Below, in pieces: positions 1 through 5,171 of a stretch of 9,169 bases of DNA (its first letter is position 1; the number at the start of each line of letters is the position of its first letter). Under the pieces are notes generated by a model. The model saw nothing but the letters and a program-made list of their open reading frames with translations, had not been told where the DNA came from and searched no databases. This DNA is from Syntrophaceae bacterium UBA6109 (GTDB lineage Bacteria > Desulfobacterota > Syntrophia > Syntrophales > UBA6109), in the NCBI GenBank assembly GCA_002428445.1, contig DIWJ01000065.1, positions 1,145 to 10,313 on the forward strand. The letters are read 5' to 3'. The position numbers and the translations under genes were made by a program.

Positions 1-1
1 G

Positions 2-592
2 GACGACATCTTCAAGATCACGCCGATGGCGATCGACATCAACGACACGCGCTCCCTGCACGCCGCGGAGCTGGTCCGCGACGCCCTGCGCAACATGGGG
101 AAGATCGCGGCGGCCGCCAAGGTCGTCATCCTCGGCGCCTCGTACCGCGAGGACGTGGGCGACACTCGCTACAGCGGCTCCGAGGCGCTGGTGCGCAAGC
201 TGACGGAGATGGGCGCCGACGTGGGCGTCCACGACCCCTACGTGAAGCACTGGTGGGAATTCGAGAAGCAGGACACCTATCCGGCGCCCGGCCATTCCTG
301 GGCGCGCTTTTTCCGCAACCAGGAGCGGCTGAAGGAGCTGCGGATCGCCAAGGATGTGAAGAGCGCCCTCAAGGGCGCGGACGCCGTCGTCTTCGCCGTC
401 CGCCACGAACCCTACCTCAAGCTGACGCCGGACGAGGTCGTCAAGATGACCGGCCGGCCCGTCGCTGTCGTGGACTGTTTCGGCATCCTCGACGACGCCA
501 AGATCCGCCGCTACTTCGAGCTCGGCTGCGAGGTGAAGGGCCTCGGCCGCGGCCACGTCAAGCGCATCAAGGACACCGTGCGCGGAAAGTAG
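2..592 (+). CDS. Nucleotide-sugar 6-dehydrogenase, C-terminal part (5' end outside window)
   Basis: This is the 3' part of a UDP-glucose/GDP-mannose dehydrogenase family gene; the reading frame is open from base 2, so the true start is upstream. Such enzymes oxidise C6 of a UDP-hexose or UDP-HexNAc to the uronic acid with two NAD+, in the cytoplasm, for capsule or O-antigen synthesis. Seen here are the end of the central dimerisation domain and the UDP-binding C-terminal domain: the family turn 'LGASYREDVGDTRYS' (usually LGxxYKxxxxDxRxS), then 'GADVGVHDPYV', 'GADAVVFAVRHEPY' and 'VVDCFGIL'. The catalytic cysteine region would lie upstream and cannot be checked. The WbpE-like aminotransferase at 2277 favours a UDP-GlcNAc or UDP-ManNAc dehydrogenase (WbpA/WecC type) over UDP-glucose dehydrogenase, but that is inference. 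Third codon positions are strongly G/C, as in the ParB gene and unlike the toxin genes that follow 37 bases later. Confidence 0.88.
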   Translation, partial: DDIFKITPMAIDINDTRSLHAAELVRDALRNMGKIAAAAKVVILGASYREDVGDTRYSGSEALVRKLTEMGADVGVHDPYVKHWWEFEKQDTYPAPGHSWARFFRNQERLKELRIAKDVKSALKGADAVVFAVRHEPYLKLTPDEVVKMTGRPVAVVDCFGILDDAKIRRYFELGCEVKGLGRGHVKRIKDTVRGK

Positions 593-616
593 CAGGGGTT
601 CATCGAGATCAGTACC

Positions 617-622
617 GGAGGT
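617..622 (+). promoter_or_regulatory. Ribosome binding site of hicB copy 1
   Basis: GGAGGT lies 7 bases before the ATG at 630 and fixes that start. No convincing promoter is visible in the short gap after the dehydrogenase, so the operon may be read from upstream. Confidence 0.7.
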
Positions 623-629
623 AAGCAGC

Positions 630-836
630 ATGAAAGAATTTACACTGGAGTACTGGAAGGATGAAGAGTGGTACGTCGGGCGGTTGATGGAGATCCCCGG
701 TGTCTTCAGCCAGGGAGAAACCCTTGATGAATTGAAGAAGAATATCCAGGACGCTTACCGCATGTTGATGGACACGGAAGACACGAGCGGCGTACCCGCC
801 ACGGTGCAGCGAATTCCACTGGAGCTGGCTATTTGA
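630..836 (+). CDS. hicB: HicB-family antitoxin, copy 1
   Basis: A 68-residue protein of the HicB-like antitoxin family. It should bind and neutralise the HicA mRNA interferase encoded next to it. The sequence runs as a short beta-alpha-beta partial RNase H-like fold: 'FTLEYWKDEEWYVGRLMEIPGV' (given here as the 20-odd residue first beta hairpin at residues 4-25), then 'SQGETLDELKKNIQDAYRML', the usual HicB helix after a G-E-T-L-D-E-L turn. No C-terminal helix-turn-helix or ribbon-helix-helix domain follows, so direct operator binding by this short form is doubtful. The start is set by a GGAGGT site. Its stop codon overlaps the TTG start of hicA in the four bases TTGA (833-836), so the two genes are probably translationally coupled. 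The antitoxin comes first, which is the less common HicBA order but is well known for short HicB forms. Confidence 0.85.
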   Translation: MKEFTLEYWKDEEWYVGRLMEIPGVFSQGETLDELKKNIQDAYRMLMDTEDTSGVPATVQRIPLELAI

Positions 837-1018
837 AACGCAAGGAATTCATTAGGCTGCTTGTGGCTTCGGGGTGCTTCCTGTACCGCCGCGGAGCCAA
901 ACATGACATTTACATGAACCCACGAAACGGGGCAAAAGCGCCGATACCGAGGCATGTTGAATTGCGAAACACTCTCTGCAATTTGATCAAGTCGCAGCTT
1001 CACGTAACCGACAAATGA
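833..1018 (+). CDS. hicA: HicA-family mRNA interferase toxin, copy 1
   Basis: A 61-residue protein with the HicA double-stranded-RNA-binding-like fold. HicA toxins cleave mRNA or tmRNA using one histidine in a G-S/x-H motif. Here it is 'RRGAKHDIYMNP', with His24 in the catalytic place; the usual serine before it is replaced by Ala-Lys, which is a mild departure. The following 'APIPRHVELRNTLCNLIKSQ' matches the family's 'VPRH..EL..GTLRSILKQ' C-terminal helix, in somewhat worn form. The start is a TTG, because no ATG is available and the homology begins at the first residue; it overlaps the hicB stop. The stop overlaps the next gene's ATG in ATGA (1015-1018). Probably functional, but the non-consensus motif leaves room for an attenuated toxin. 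Confidence 0.8.
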   Translation: MKRKEFIRLLVASGCFLYRRGAKHDIYMNPRNGAKAPIPRHVELRNTLCNLIKSQLHVTDK

Positions 1019-1392
1019 ACCTCCCGATTCGACTCATGAAAGATCCGACGCCCCTGTTCCTCCGCAGAAAGAAAATCTCCGCCGTCTACCGCTTCGGATC
1101 AACGGCGAAAGGCAGGGCACGCCGCGGCAGCGACATCGACTTGGCGGTCATCGCAAAGAAGAAGATCACCGGCCCGGAGCGTCTGAAGTTACAGGCGGAC
1201 AGTTCCCTTCTTCTTGGAAAAGAAGTCGATCTCGTCGTTTTCCGGCAAGCCGGCCCTCTCCTCCAGCACCAGATCCTGAAATACGGCCGGCTGATATTCG
1301 AAAGCGATCCGGCGGAACGCATCCGGCAGGAAGTTCTGTCCCGGGCCGAATACCTCGACACGAGGAGCCTTTTCCGTGAGATACCAGGGTAA
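1015..1392 (+). CDS. mntA: MntA-type minimal nucleotidyltransferase antitoxin
   Basis: A 125-residue minimal nucleotidyltransferase of the DNA polymerase beta superfamily. MntA proteins silence the HEPN ribonuclease HepT, in studied cases by AMPylating a tyrosine near its active site. The signature is 'RFGSTAKGRARRGSDIDLAV': Gly28-Ser29 with metal-binding Asp40 and Asp42 (GSx10DxD), and a third carboxylate at Asp72 in 'KEVDLVVF'. All catalytic acids are present. The ATG overlaps the hicA stop (ATGA), making a hicB-hicA-mntA string; an in-frame ATG at 1036 is an alternative start. The expected downstream hepT is only a stub (1460-1534). The C-terminal 'YLDTRSLFREIPG' ends early for the family. 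The +1 frame stays open to a TGA at 1454, just before the hepT ATG, so a late frameshift that shortened the tail is possible. Confidence 0.82.
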   Translation: MNLPIRLMKDPTPLFLRRKKISAVYRFGSTAKGRARRGSDIDLAVIAKKKITGPERLKLQADSSLLLGKEVDLVVFRQAGPLLQHQILKYGRLIFESDPAERIRQEVLSRAEYLDTRSLFREIPG

Positions 1393-1459
1393 TTCTTTAT
1401 CGCTGTCCCGCCAGCCTTTTCGGAACGCGGGTTTTCCCAAAAAGAAGGAGCCATGAATC

Positions 1460-1534
1460 ATGGTGGACAAGGAACTCCTTCTTCAAAGACAGATTGCTTC
1501 ACTTCGTTCGCAATGCATTAGGGGACAGATTTGA
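1460..1534 (+). pseudogene. HepT (HEPN ribonuclease toxin), N-terminal stub
   Basis: Twenty-four codons starting at an ATG preceded by AAGGAG (1445-1450). The first ten residues, MVDKELLLQR, look like the beginning of HepT toxins found directly after mntA. Homology then stops abruptly: codons from about 1491 read into the dispersed repeat 'gattgcttcacttcgttcgc…' and end at a TGA inside the next palindrome. The HEPN catalytic RxxxxH motif, which lies near the C-terminus, is absent, so no toxin can be made. The identification rests on ten residues plus position and ribosome binding site, so it is an inference, though a good one. Confidence 0.6.
1492..1515. repeat. Dispersed extragenic repeat 'cattgcgaacgaagtgaagcaatc'-type
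   Basis: The reverse complement reads cattgcgaacgaagtgaagc-aatc, a small repeat of the 'gcga…gaagcaatc' kind scattered through many proteobacterial genomes. It begins where HepT homology ends, so it marks the truncation point. Only one copy of this variant is in the window; the related 'gcgaggcccg…ggcaatc' form occurs at 2077 and 8108. Confidence 0.55.
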
Positions 1535-1545
1535 AATCTGTCCCC
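1521..1545. repeat. 25-bp palindrome ggggacagattt-g-aaatctgtcccc
   Basis: Two perfect 12-base arms around one central base. It resembles the 'ggggacagattt' repeats linked to REP-associated tyrosine (IS200-like Y1) transposases. It provides the stop codon of the HepT stub. Without a T-run it is not a good intrinsic terminator, though the RNA hairpin could still protect a 3' end. A worn 'ggggacaga' also occurs at 3482. Confidence 0.75.
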
Positions 1546-1598
1546 ATGGCAGTCAGTAGTTAAGATGCCGTGACAAGGCCTGAGCGAGCCATTCACAC

Positions 1599-1604
1599 AG
1601 GAGG
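1599..1604 (+). promoter_or_regulatory. Ribosome binding site deciding the start of hicB copy 2
   Basis: AGGAGG lies 7 bases before the ATG at 1612. This rules out the upstream in-frame GTG at 1570, which has no such site and would add 14 residues unlike HicB. Confidence 0.75.
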
Positions 1605-1611
1605 TATCACC

Positions 1612-1836
1612 ATGGAAAGAATCATTAAGATTCACCTCGAAAAATTGCCGGAGGGACCGTACCTCGCAACATCGGATGATATTCAGGGTCTGGTTGCGCA
1701 GGGCAGAACAGTGGCCGAGACAATAGAAATCGCACGCGACGTGGCAAGAAAACTGATCGAAGAGCAGGGAAGCCCGGCAGGGAAACTGGAAGCCATCAGT
1801 GATTCGTTCGAATATCCTCTGATTGTCGGAGCATAA
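1612..1836 (+). CDS. hicB: HicB-family antitoxin, copy 2
   Basis: A 74-residue short HicB-like antitoxin, partner of the HicA toxin three bases downstream. It shows the N-terminal strand-hairpin 'IIKIHLEKLPEGPYLATSDD', the conserved turn 'IQGLVAQGRTVAETIEIARD' and a helix ending in 'KLIEEQGS'. Family members neutralise HicA by covering its active histidine. As in copy 1 there is no added DNA-binding domain; the last residues 'FEYPLIVGA' close the beta sheet. The two HicB proteins share little sequence beyond the fold pattern, so the pairs look like independent acquisitions and not a tandem duplication. It sits directly after the repeats that ended hepT, and no clear promoter was found between 1546 and 1611. 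Confidence 0.85.
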   Translation: MERIIKIHLEKLPEGPYLATSDDIQGLVAQGRTVAETIEIARDVARKLIEEQGSPAGKLEAISDSFEYPLIVGA

Positions 1837-1839
1837 GCG

Positions 1840-2064
1840 ATGGGGCAACTGTCCGGATTCAAGTATCAGGACATCGTGCGGCGACTCAGATATTTCGGGT
1901 TTGCCTTCTTACGCCAAGCGGCAGGTAGCCATGAGATCTGGCATAATAGTGCTACGGACCGCTATACGACCATCCCGAATCACGCCGGCGATATGCCTCC
2001 AGGCACACTCAGAGCAATCTTGAAGCAAGCTGGTATTTCCATCGAAGACTTCTTGAACAGATAG
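1840..2064 (+). CDS. hicA: HicA-family mRNA interferase toxin, copy 2
   Basis: A 74-residue HicA toxin, better conserved than copy 1. The catalytic motif is 'GSHEIWHN' with His31, preceded by 'FGFAFLRQAA'. The C-terminal part 'PNHAGDMPPGTLRAILKQAG' closely follows the family pattern (P-x-H … P-x-G-T-L-R-x-I-L-K-Q-A-G), ending 'ISIEDFLNR'. It should cut translating mRNA when not bound by the HicB encoded just before it. The ATG follows the hicB stop by three bases, so the pair is one transcript and coupled. Nothing suggests damage; this looks like a working module. Confidence 0.9.
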   Translation: MGQLSGFKYQDIVRRLRYFGFAFLRQAAGSHEIWHNSATDRYTTIPNHAGDMPPGTLRAILKQAGISIEDFLNR

Positions 2065-2076
2065 ACAGTATATATC

Positions 2077-2104
2077 GCGAGGCCCGCAGGGCTGCAGCAA
2101 TCCC
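2077..2104. repeat. Extragenic palindromic repeat 'gcgaggcccgcagggctgca-gcaatccc'
   Basis: A GC-rich hairpin repeat 12 bases after hicA copy 2. A second copy, 'gcgaggcccgagagggccgc' followed by 'ggcaatctc', lies at 8108-8136. Aligned, the two differ at a few positions. It may act as a 3' hairpin for the hicBA transcript. Confidence 0.65.
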
Positions 2105-2139
2105 GCCCGTGAATTTTGTCGTTCCCTGTATTTTTTCCT

Positions 2140-2236
2140 TGTCATTCCCGCGAAAGCGGGAATCCAGGATCTTGGGCTTGATCTGTGACTTCCGTGTTGA
2201 GCAGGGCGCTGGACCCCCGCCTTCGCGGGGGTGACA
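2140..2236. repeat. 97-bp MITE-like inverted repeat of the 'attcccgcgaaagcgggaat' family
   Basis: The ends are inverted copies of each other: 'tgtcattcccgcgaa…' at 2140 and, on the other strand, 'tgtcacccccgcgaa…' at 2236. Each end also folds on itself: 8-base arms attcccgc/gcgggaat around gaaa (2144-2163), and 7-base arms cccccgc/gcggggg around cttc (2214-2231). It fills most of the gap between hicA copy 2 and the aminotransferase. A related, smaller copy lies at 7021-7083. Confidence 0.75.
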
Positions 2237-2276
2237 AAAAAGGGCAACGTGGACGACAGAAGGAAGAGGTAACCTA

Positions 2277-3449
2277 ATGAACTTTATCGATCTGGCTGCA
2301 CAGCAGCGGCGCATCAAGGAACAACTTGACCGGAATATCCAGAAGGTCCTTGCCCACGGCCAGTACATCATGGGCCCGGAAATCAAGGAACTCGAAGCGA
2401 AGCTGGCCGCCTATGTCGGCGCAAAGCATGCCGCCGCCTGCGCCTCGGGCACCGACGCCCTGCTGATGGCCCTGATGGCCGTCGATATCGGTCCCGGAGA
2501 CGCCGTCTTCACGACGCCGTTCACCTTTATCGCCACTGCGGAAGTCATCAGCCTCCTCGGGGCAACCCCGGTCTTCGTGGACATCGACCCCAGGACGTAC
2601 AACATCGATCCAGACAAACTCGATCGCGCCATCACGGCGCTCCAGGCCAATGATCCTTCGCGGCACCCCCTGCCGAAAGCGGGAGGAGGAACGGTCCGGA
2701 CCGGGGGAACCCTCCGCCCCCGCGCCATTATCTCCGTCGATCTCTTCGGCCTTACCGCCGATTACGATGCGATCGACGCCGTAGCCGGGAAGCACAATCT
2801 CCTTGTCATCGAAGACGCCGCCCAATCCTTCGGCGCTGAATATAAAGGCAGGAAATCCTGCTCCTTCGGCCGCATCGCCTGCACCTCCTTCTTTCCCGCC
2901 AAGCCTCTGGGCTGCTACGGCGACGGCGGCATGTGCTTCACAAACGATGACGCCGCGGCCGCCCAGCTGGACTCCATCCGCGTCCACGGACAGGGAAGGG
3001 ACAAGTACGACAACGCCCGAATCGGCATCAACGGCCGCCTCGATACCCTGCAGGCTGCAATCCTCCTGGCCAAGTTCGACATCTTTCCGGAAGAGGTGGA
3101 ATTGCGCCAGGAAGCAGCCGGACGTTACAGTACGCTTCTAAAACGTCGCGAATCGATCACACCGCCCCATGTCCCCGCCGGCTATCGAAGCGCCTGGGCA
3201 CAATATTCCGTCCTGGCAAAGGACGAAGCGCATCGATCCGCGCTGCAGAAAAGGCTTCAGGAAAACAAGATTCCCACGGCGATCTATTACCCCAAGCCTC
3301 TTCACCTCCAGGCAGCATTCGCTGGCCTGGGATACAAACCCGGGGATTTTCCCATCACAGAAGATAAGGCAGCGCGGATCTTCAGCATTCCGATGCACCC
3401 CTATCTGACTGCCGAGGTTCAGGAAGCGGTTATCAACTCCATAGGCTAA
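2277..3449 (+). CDS. DegT/DnrJ/EryC1-family sugar-nucleotide aminotransferase, WbpE-like
   Basis: A 390-residue PLP-dependent aminotransferase (fold type I) of the family that transaminates keto-sugar nucleotides. Seen here: 'ASGTDALLMAL' for cofactor phosphate binding, 'TTPFTFIATAEVISLLGATP', 'VIEDAAQSFGA' with Asp180 facing the pyridine nitrogen, and 'FFPAKPLGCYGDGG' with Lys209 as the Schiff-base lysine. The form F-x-P-(A/S)-K-P-L-G-x-Y-G-D-G-G is typical of WbpE/WlbC, which make UDP-GlcNAc(3NH2)A from the 3-keto sugar with glutamate. The dehydrogenase at the left edge fits the same pathway; oxidoreductase, acetyltransferase and epimerase genes would be needed outside the window. The start has AGGAAGAGGT upstream. 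One oddity is a Gly/Pro-rich stretch near residues 124-145 before 'RPRAIISVDLFG', which looks longer than usual. The exact substrate is inferred. Confidence 0.88.
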   Translation: MNFIDLAAQQRRIKEQLDRNIQKVLAHGQYIMGPEIKELEAKLAAYVGAKHAAACASGTDALLMALMAVDIGPGDAVFTTPFTFIATAEVISLLGATPVFVDIDPRTYNIDPDKLDRAITALQANDPSRHPLPKAGGGTVRTGGTLRPRAIISVDLFGLTADYDAIDAVAGKHNLLVIEDAAQSFGAEYKGRKSCSFGRIACTSFFPAKPLGCYGDGGMCFTNDDAAAAQLDSIRVHGQGRDKYDNARIGINGRLDTLQAAILLAKFDIFPEEVELRQEAAGRYSTLLKRRESITPPHVPAGYRSAWAQYSVLAKDEAHRSALQKRLQENKIPTAIYYPKPLHLQAAFAGLGYKPGDFPITEDKAARIFSIPMHPYLTAEVQEAVINSIG

Positions 3450-3526
3450 ACCCCGGGAACTGGGTGAGAGATTTGAGGAAAGGGGACAGAACGAGTTAAC
3501 ACTTTTGTCTGCCCGGGAAGACCCAA

Positions 3527-3546
3527 CTTGAATTTTAGCGTTTTAT
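3527..3546 (+). repeat. Copy 1 of 20-bp direct repeat, part of the 'tcttgaattttagcgtttt' family
   Basis: The 20 bases 'cttgaattttagcgttttat' are repeated exactly at 4758-4777. The two copies flank the first DUF4143 ATPase. This copy lacks the usual 'ggggtcagg' head and has 'gggaagacccaa' instead. Confidence 0.85.
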
Positions 3547-3587
3547 TACATTGAAAATCCCGCATGATATGCAGGAAATTCAATGTA
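3547..3587. promoter_or_regulatory. Inverted repeat overlapping a TATAAT box before ATPase 1 (possible operator/promoter)
   Basis: Arms of 17 bases (tacattgaaaatcccgc, 3547-3563, against gcaggaaattcaatgta, 3571-3587) pair with three mismatches around 'atgatat'. A perfect TATAAT occupies 3586-3591 at the right edge, with no good -35 at normal spacing. The block 'caatgtataatatcgacat' resembles 'caatgcaatataatacgaca' before ATPase 2. It may be an autoregulatory site; this is inference. Confidence 0.45.
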
Positions 3588-4779
3588 TAATATCGACATG
3601 ATTCAACGTCCCGCCATCACACAGGTTCTCAAAACCGCCCTCGACAGAAGCCGTGTCGTCGCCCTGCTTGGCCCTCGCCAATGCGGCAAAACGACGCTTG
3701 CCCGACAGTTTGTTTCTCCGGAGTCACCCCATTACTTCGACCTGGAGGACCCGCTCAGCCTGGCGCGCCTGGATGAACCCATGACGACGCTGCGAAACCT
3801 GACGGGCATTGTAGTGATTGATGAAATTCAGCGGCGTCCCGAGCTTTTCCCTATCCTTCGTGTTTTGGCAGACCGCGACCCTCTTCCCGCCCGATTCCTC
3901 ATTTTGGGAAGCGCTTCTCCTGCGCTCCTTCGTCAATCATCGGAATCCCTGGCAGGCCGCCTGGAAACAGTTCCCCTCGGCGGTCTGACCCTTGCGGATG
4001 TCGTAACGGATGCAGGGATGGAAGCGCAGGACCGGCACTGGCTGCGAGGGGGTCTGCCCCTTTCATTTCTGGCACGCAGCGAGGCCGACAGCCTCGCGTG
4101 GCGGAAGAATTTCATTCAAACCTTTCTGGAGCGCGACATTCCACAACTCGGCATCGGCACCCCGGCATCCACCCTTTTGCGTTTCTGGACCATGCTTGCC
4201 CATTATCACGGGCAGGTATGGAATGCCGCCGAACCGGCAAGATCACTTGGCGTCAACGAGTCAACCGTTCGCCGCTACCTGGACCTTCTGGAAGGGGTCT
4301 TCATGGTCAGGCAGTTGCCTTCCTGGCAGGCGAATCTCAAAAAACGACAAGTCAAATCGCCGAAAATCTACTTCCGGGATAGCGGCCTTCTCCATCAGCT
4401 CCTGGGGATCCGCACCACAGAGGATCTTCTCTCCCATCCGAAGTGCGGCGCATCGTGGGAAGGTTATATCATTGAGGAATTGCTCGCGAACATCCAGCCG
4501 GACGAAGCCTACTTCTGGGCAACCTACGCGGGTGCCGAGATCGATCTGCTCCTCTACAAGAGCGGGCGCCGGATAGGCATCGAGATCAAGCGGGCCGATG
4601 CGCCCCGTCTGACCCCTTCCATGAAAACGGCCTCGACGGAGCTGAATCTGGACCGGCTTTGGGTCCTTTATCCCGGGGAGCGTCGTTACCTGCTCGCAGA
4701 GGATATCGAAGTCCTTCCGGCATCCGTGCTACGAAATGTAGCTGACGGGGGTCAGCTCTTGAATTTTAGCGTTTTATGA
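3583..4779 (+). CDS. AAA-family ATPase with C-terminal DUF4143 nuclease-like domain, number 1
   Basis: A 398-residue protein of the widespread AAA_14/DUF4143 family, whose cellular role is not established. The N-terminal P-loop domain has Walker A 'GPRQCGKTT' (30-38), Walker B 'GIVVIDEIQRRP' with Asp80-Glu81, and 'FLILGSASP' as sensor 1. A winged-helix-like linker follows ('SLGVNESTVRRYLDLLEGVF'), then the DUF4143 domain: 'YFRDSGLLHQLLGI', 'WEGYIIEELL' and 'AEIDLLLYKSGRRIGIEIKR', a PD-(D/E)xK pattern with Asp321 and Glu334-x-Lys336 intact. Start: ATG 3583 has a weak AGGAA five bases upstream; ATG 3598 (MIQRP…) is where family homology usually begins and would suit a leaderless mRNA from the TATAAT at 3586. 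The last residues, LLNFSVL, and the stop are encoded by a repeat at 4747-4777, so the natural tail was probably replaced. Confidence 0.9.
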   Translation: MYNIDMIQRPAITQVLKTALDRSRVVALLGPRQCGKTTLARQFVSPESPHYFDLEDPLSLARLDEPMTTLRNLTGIVVIDEIQRRPELFPILRVLADRDPLPARFLILGSASPALLRQSSESLAGRLETVPLGGLTLADVVTDAGMEAQDRHWLRGGLPLSFLARSEADSLAWRKNFIQTFLERDIPQLGIGTPASTLLRFWTMLAHYHGQVWNAAEPARSLGVNESTVRRYLDLLEGVFMVRQLPSWQANLKKRQVKSPKIYFRDSGLLHQLLGIRTTEDLLSHPKCGASWEGYIIEELLANIQPDEAYFWATYAGAEIDLLLYKSGRRIGIEIKRADAPRLTPSMKTASTELNLDRLWVLYPGERRYLLAEDIEVLPASVLRNVADGGQLLNFSVL

Positions 4780-4870
4780 GGATGAGACGGGAAAAACGAC
4801 GGGTCTGGTTTATCAATGTCTCACGAAAAACGGAAAGAATGGCCAAAATAAATTTCAAGACCTGACCCCG
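4747..4870. repeat. REPIN-like inverted pair of 'ggggtcagg(t)cttgaa' repeats
   Basis: The left arm 'gggggtcagctcttgaattt…' (4747-4777) and the right arm 'aaatttcaagacctgacccc' (4850-4869, opposite orientation) are near-perfect inverted copies around about 72 bases. The arrangement is that of REPINs, short hairpin units mobilised by REP-associated tyrosine transposases; no transposase gene is in the window. The left arm overlaps the end of ATPase 1 and contains the 20-bp repeat also found at 3527. Confidence 0.7.
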
Positions 4871-4905
4871 GTGCATACCTGCAAGGGAAAGATTGAAAGA
4901 ACCGT

Positions 4906-4934
4906 TTGACACTTTCTCAACTGCGTTATACATT
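4906..4934 (+). promoter_or_regulatory. Sigma-70-type promoter of the RHH/RelE operon
   Basis: TTGACA (4906-4911), a 17-base spacer, then TACATT (4929-4934). The -35 is perfect and the -10 matches four of six. The -10 lies inside the palindrome at 4925-4941, which fits repression by the antitoxin. Confidence 0.7.
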
Positions 4935-4941
4935 GTATAAC
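4925..4941. promoter_or_regulatory. Palindromic operator gttataca-t-tgtataac
   Basis: Perfect 8-base arms around one base, overlapping the -10 box, 17 bases before the antitoxin ATG. Ribbon-helix-helix antitoxins typically bind such palindromes and repress their own operon. The ribosome binding site AAAGGAG (4945-4951) follows directly. Confidence 0.72.
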
Positions 4942-4958
4942 ACAAAAGGAGAAGCGCC

Positions 4959-5171
4959 ATGCTTGCGATACGACTTGACAAAGAAATAGAGGAGGATCTG
5001 GACCTCCTTGCCAATGCCCGCGGCAGCAACCGCAGCGCGCTGGTAAGGGAAGCGATCCTGCAATACCTTGAGGACAACGAGGATTTGGATCTGCTCAAAA
5101 AAGCCCAGTCGCAAACTCGCGGCAGCAAGCCTCTGAAGCAATTGAGAAGAGAACTTGGCCTGGACAGTTGA
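4959..5171 (+). CDS. Ribbon-helix-helix (CopG/RelB-like) antitoxin
   Basis: A 70-residue antitoxin. Residues 1-45 fit the ribbon-helix-helix fold: strand 'MLAIRLDKEIEEDLDLLA', turn 'ARGSNRSALVREAILQYLED' with the N-R-S-x-L-V-R-E-A-I helix typical of CopG/RelB family dimers that bind operator DNA. The charged remainder 'NEDLDLLKKAQSQTRGSKPL' should wrap the RelE-type toxin encoded next. AAAGGAG upstream fixes the ATG. Promoter and palindrome overlap just upstream, so negative autoregulation with toxin as co-repressor is the expected control. The gene overlaps the toxin by 17 bases, in a different frame. The promoter lies just after the REPIN-like element and does not depend on the ATPase upstream. 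Everything looks intact. Confidence 0.88.
   Translation: MLAIRLDKEIEEDLDLLANARGSNRSALVREAILQYLEDNEDLDLLKKAQSQTRGSKPLKQLRRELGLDS

Noticed and set aside
253..624. Plus-strand Arg-rich frame overlapping the dehydrogenase
   Set aside because: Out-of-frame reading of a GC-rich gene; Arg/Pro-rich with no motif.
1491..2236. CRISPR array suggested by several palindromic repeats
   Set aside because: The repeats belong to different families, are not regularly spaced and have no unique spacers of constant length; no cas gene is present.
2274..2987. Minus-strand frame of 237 codons opposite the aminotransferase
   Set aside because: Shadow of a strongly recognisable PLP enzyme; no motif of its own.
4786..4799. 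14 bases 'gacgggaaaaacga' shared with the Walker A codons of the DnaA-like gene (7267-7280)
   Set aside because: In frame it reads DETGKTTG, suggestive of a P-loop scrap, but the match does not extend and lies inside the REPIN-like spacer; 14 bases of a common P-loop string can arise by chance.
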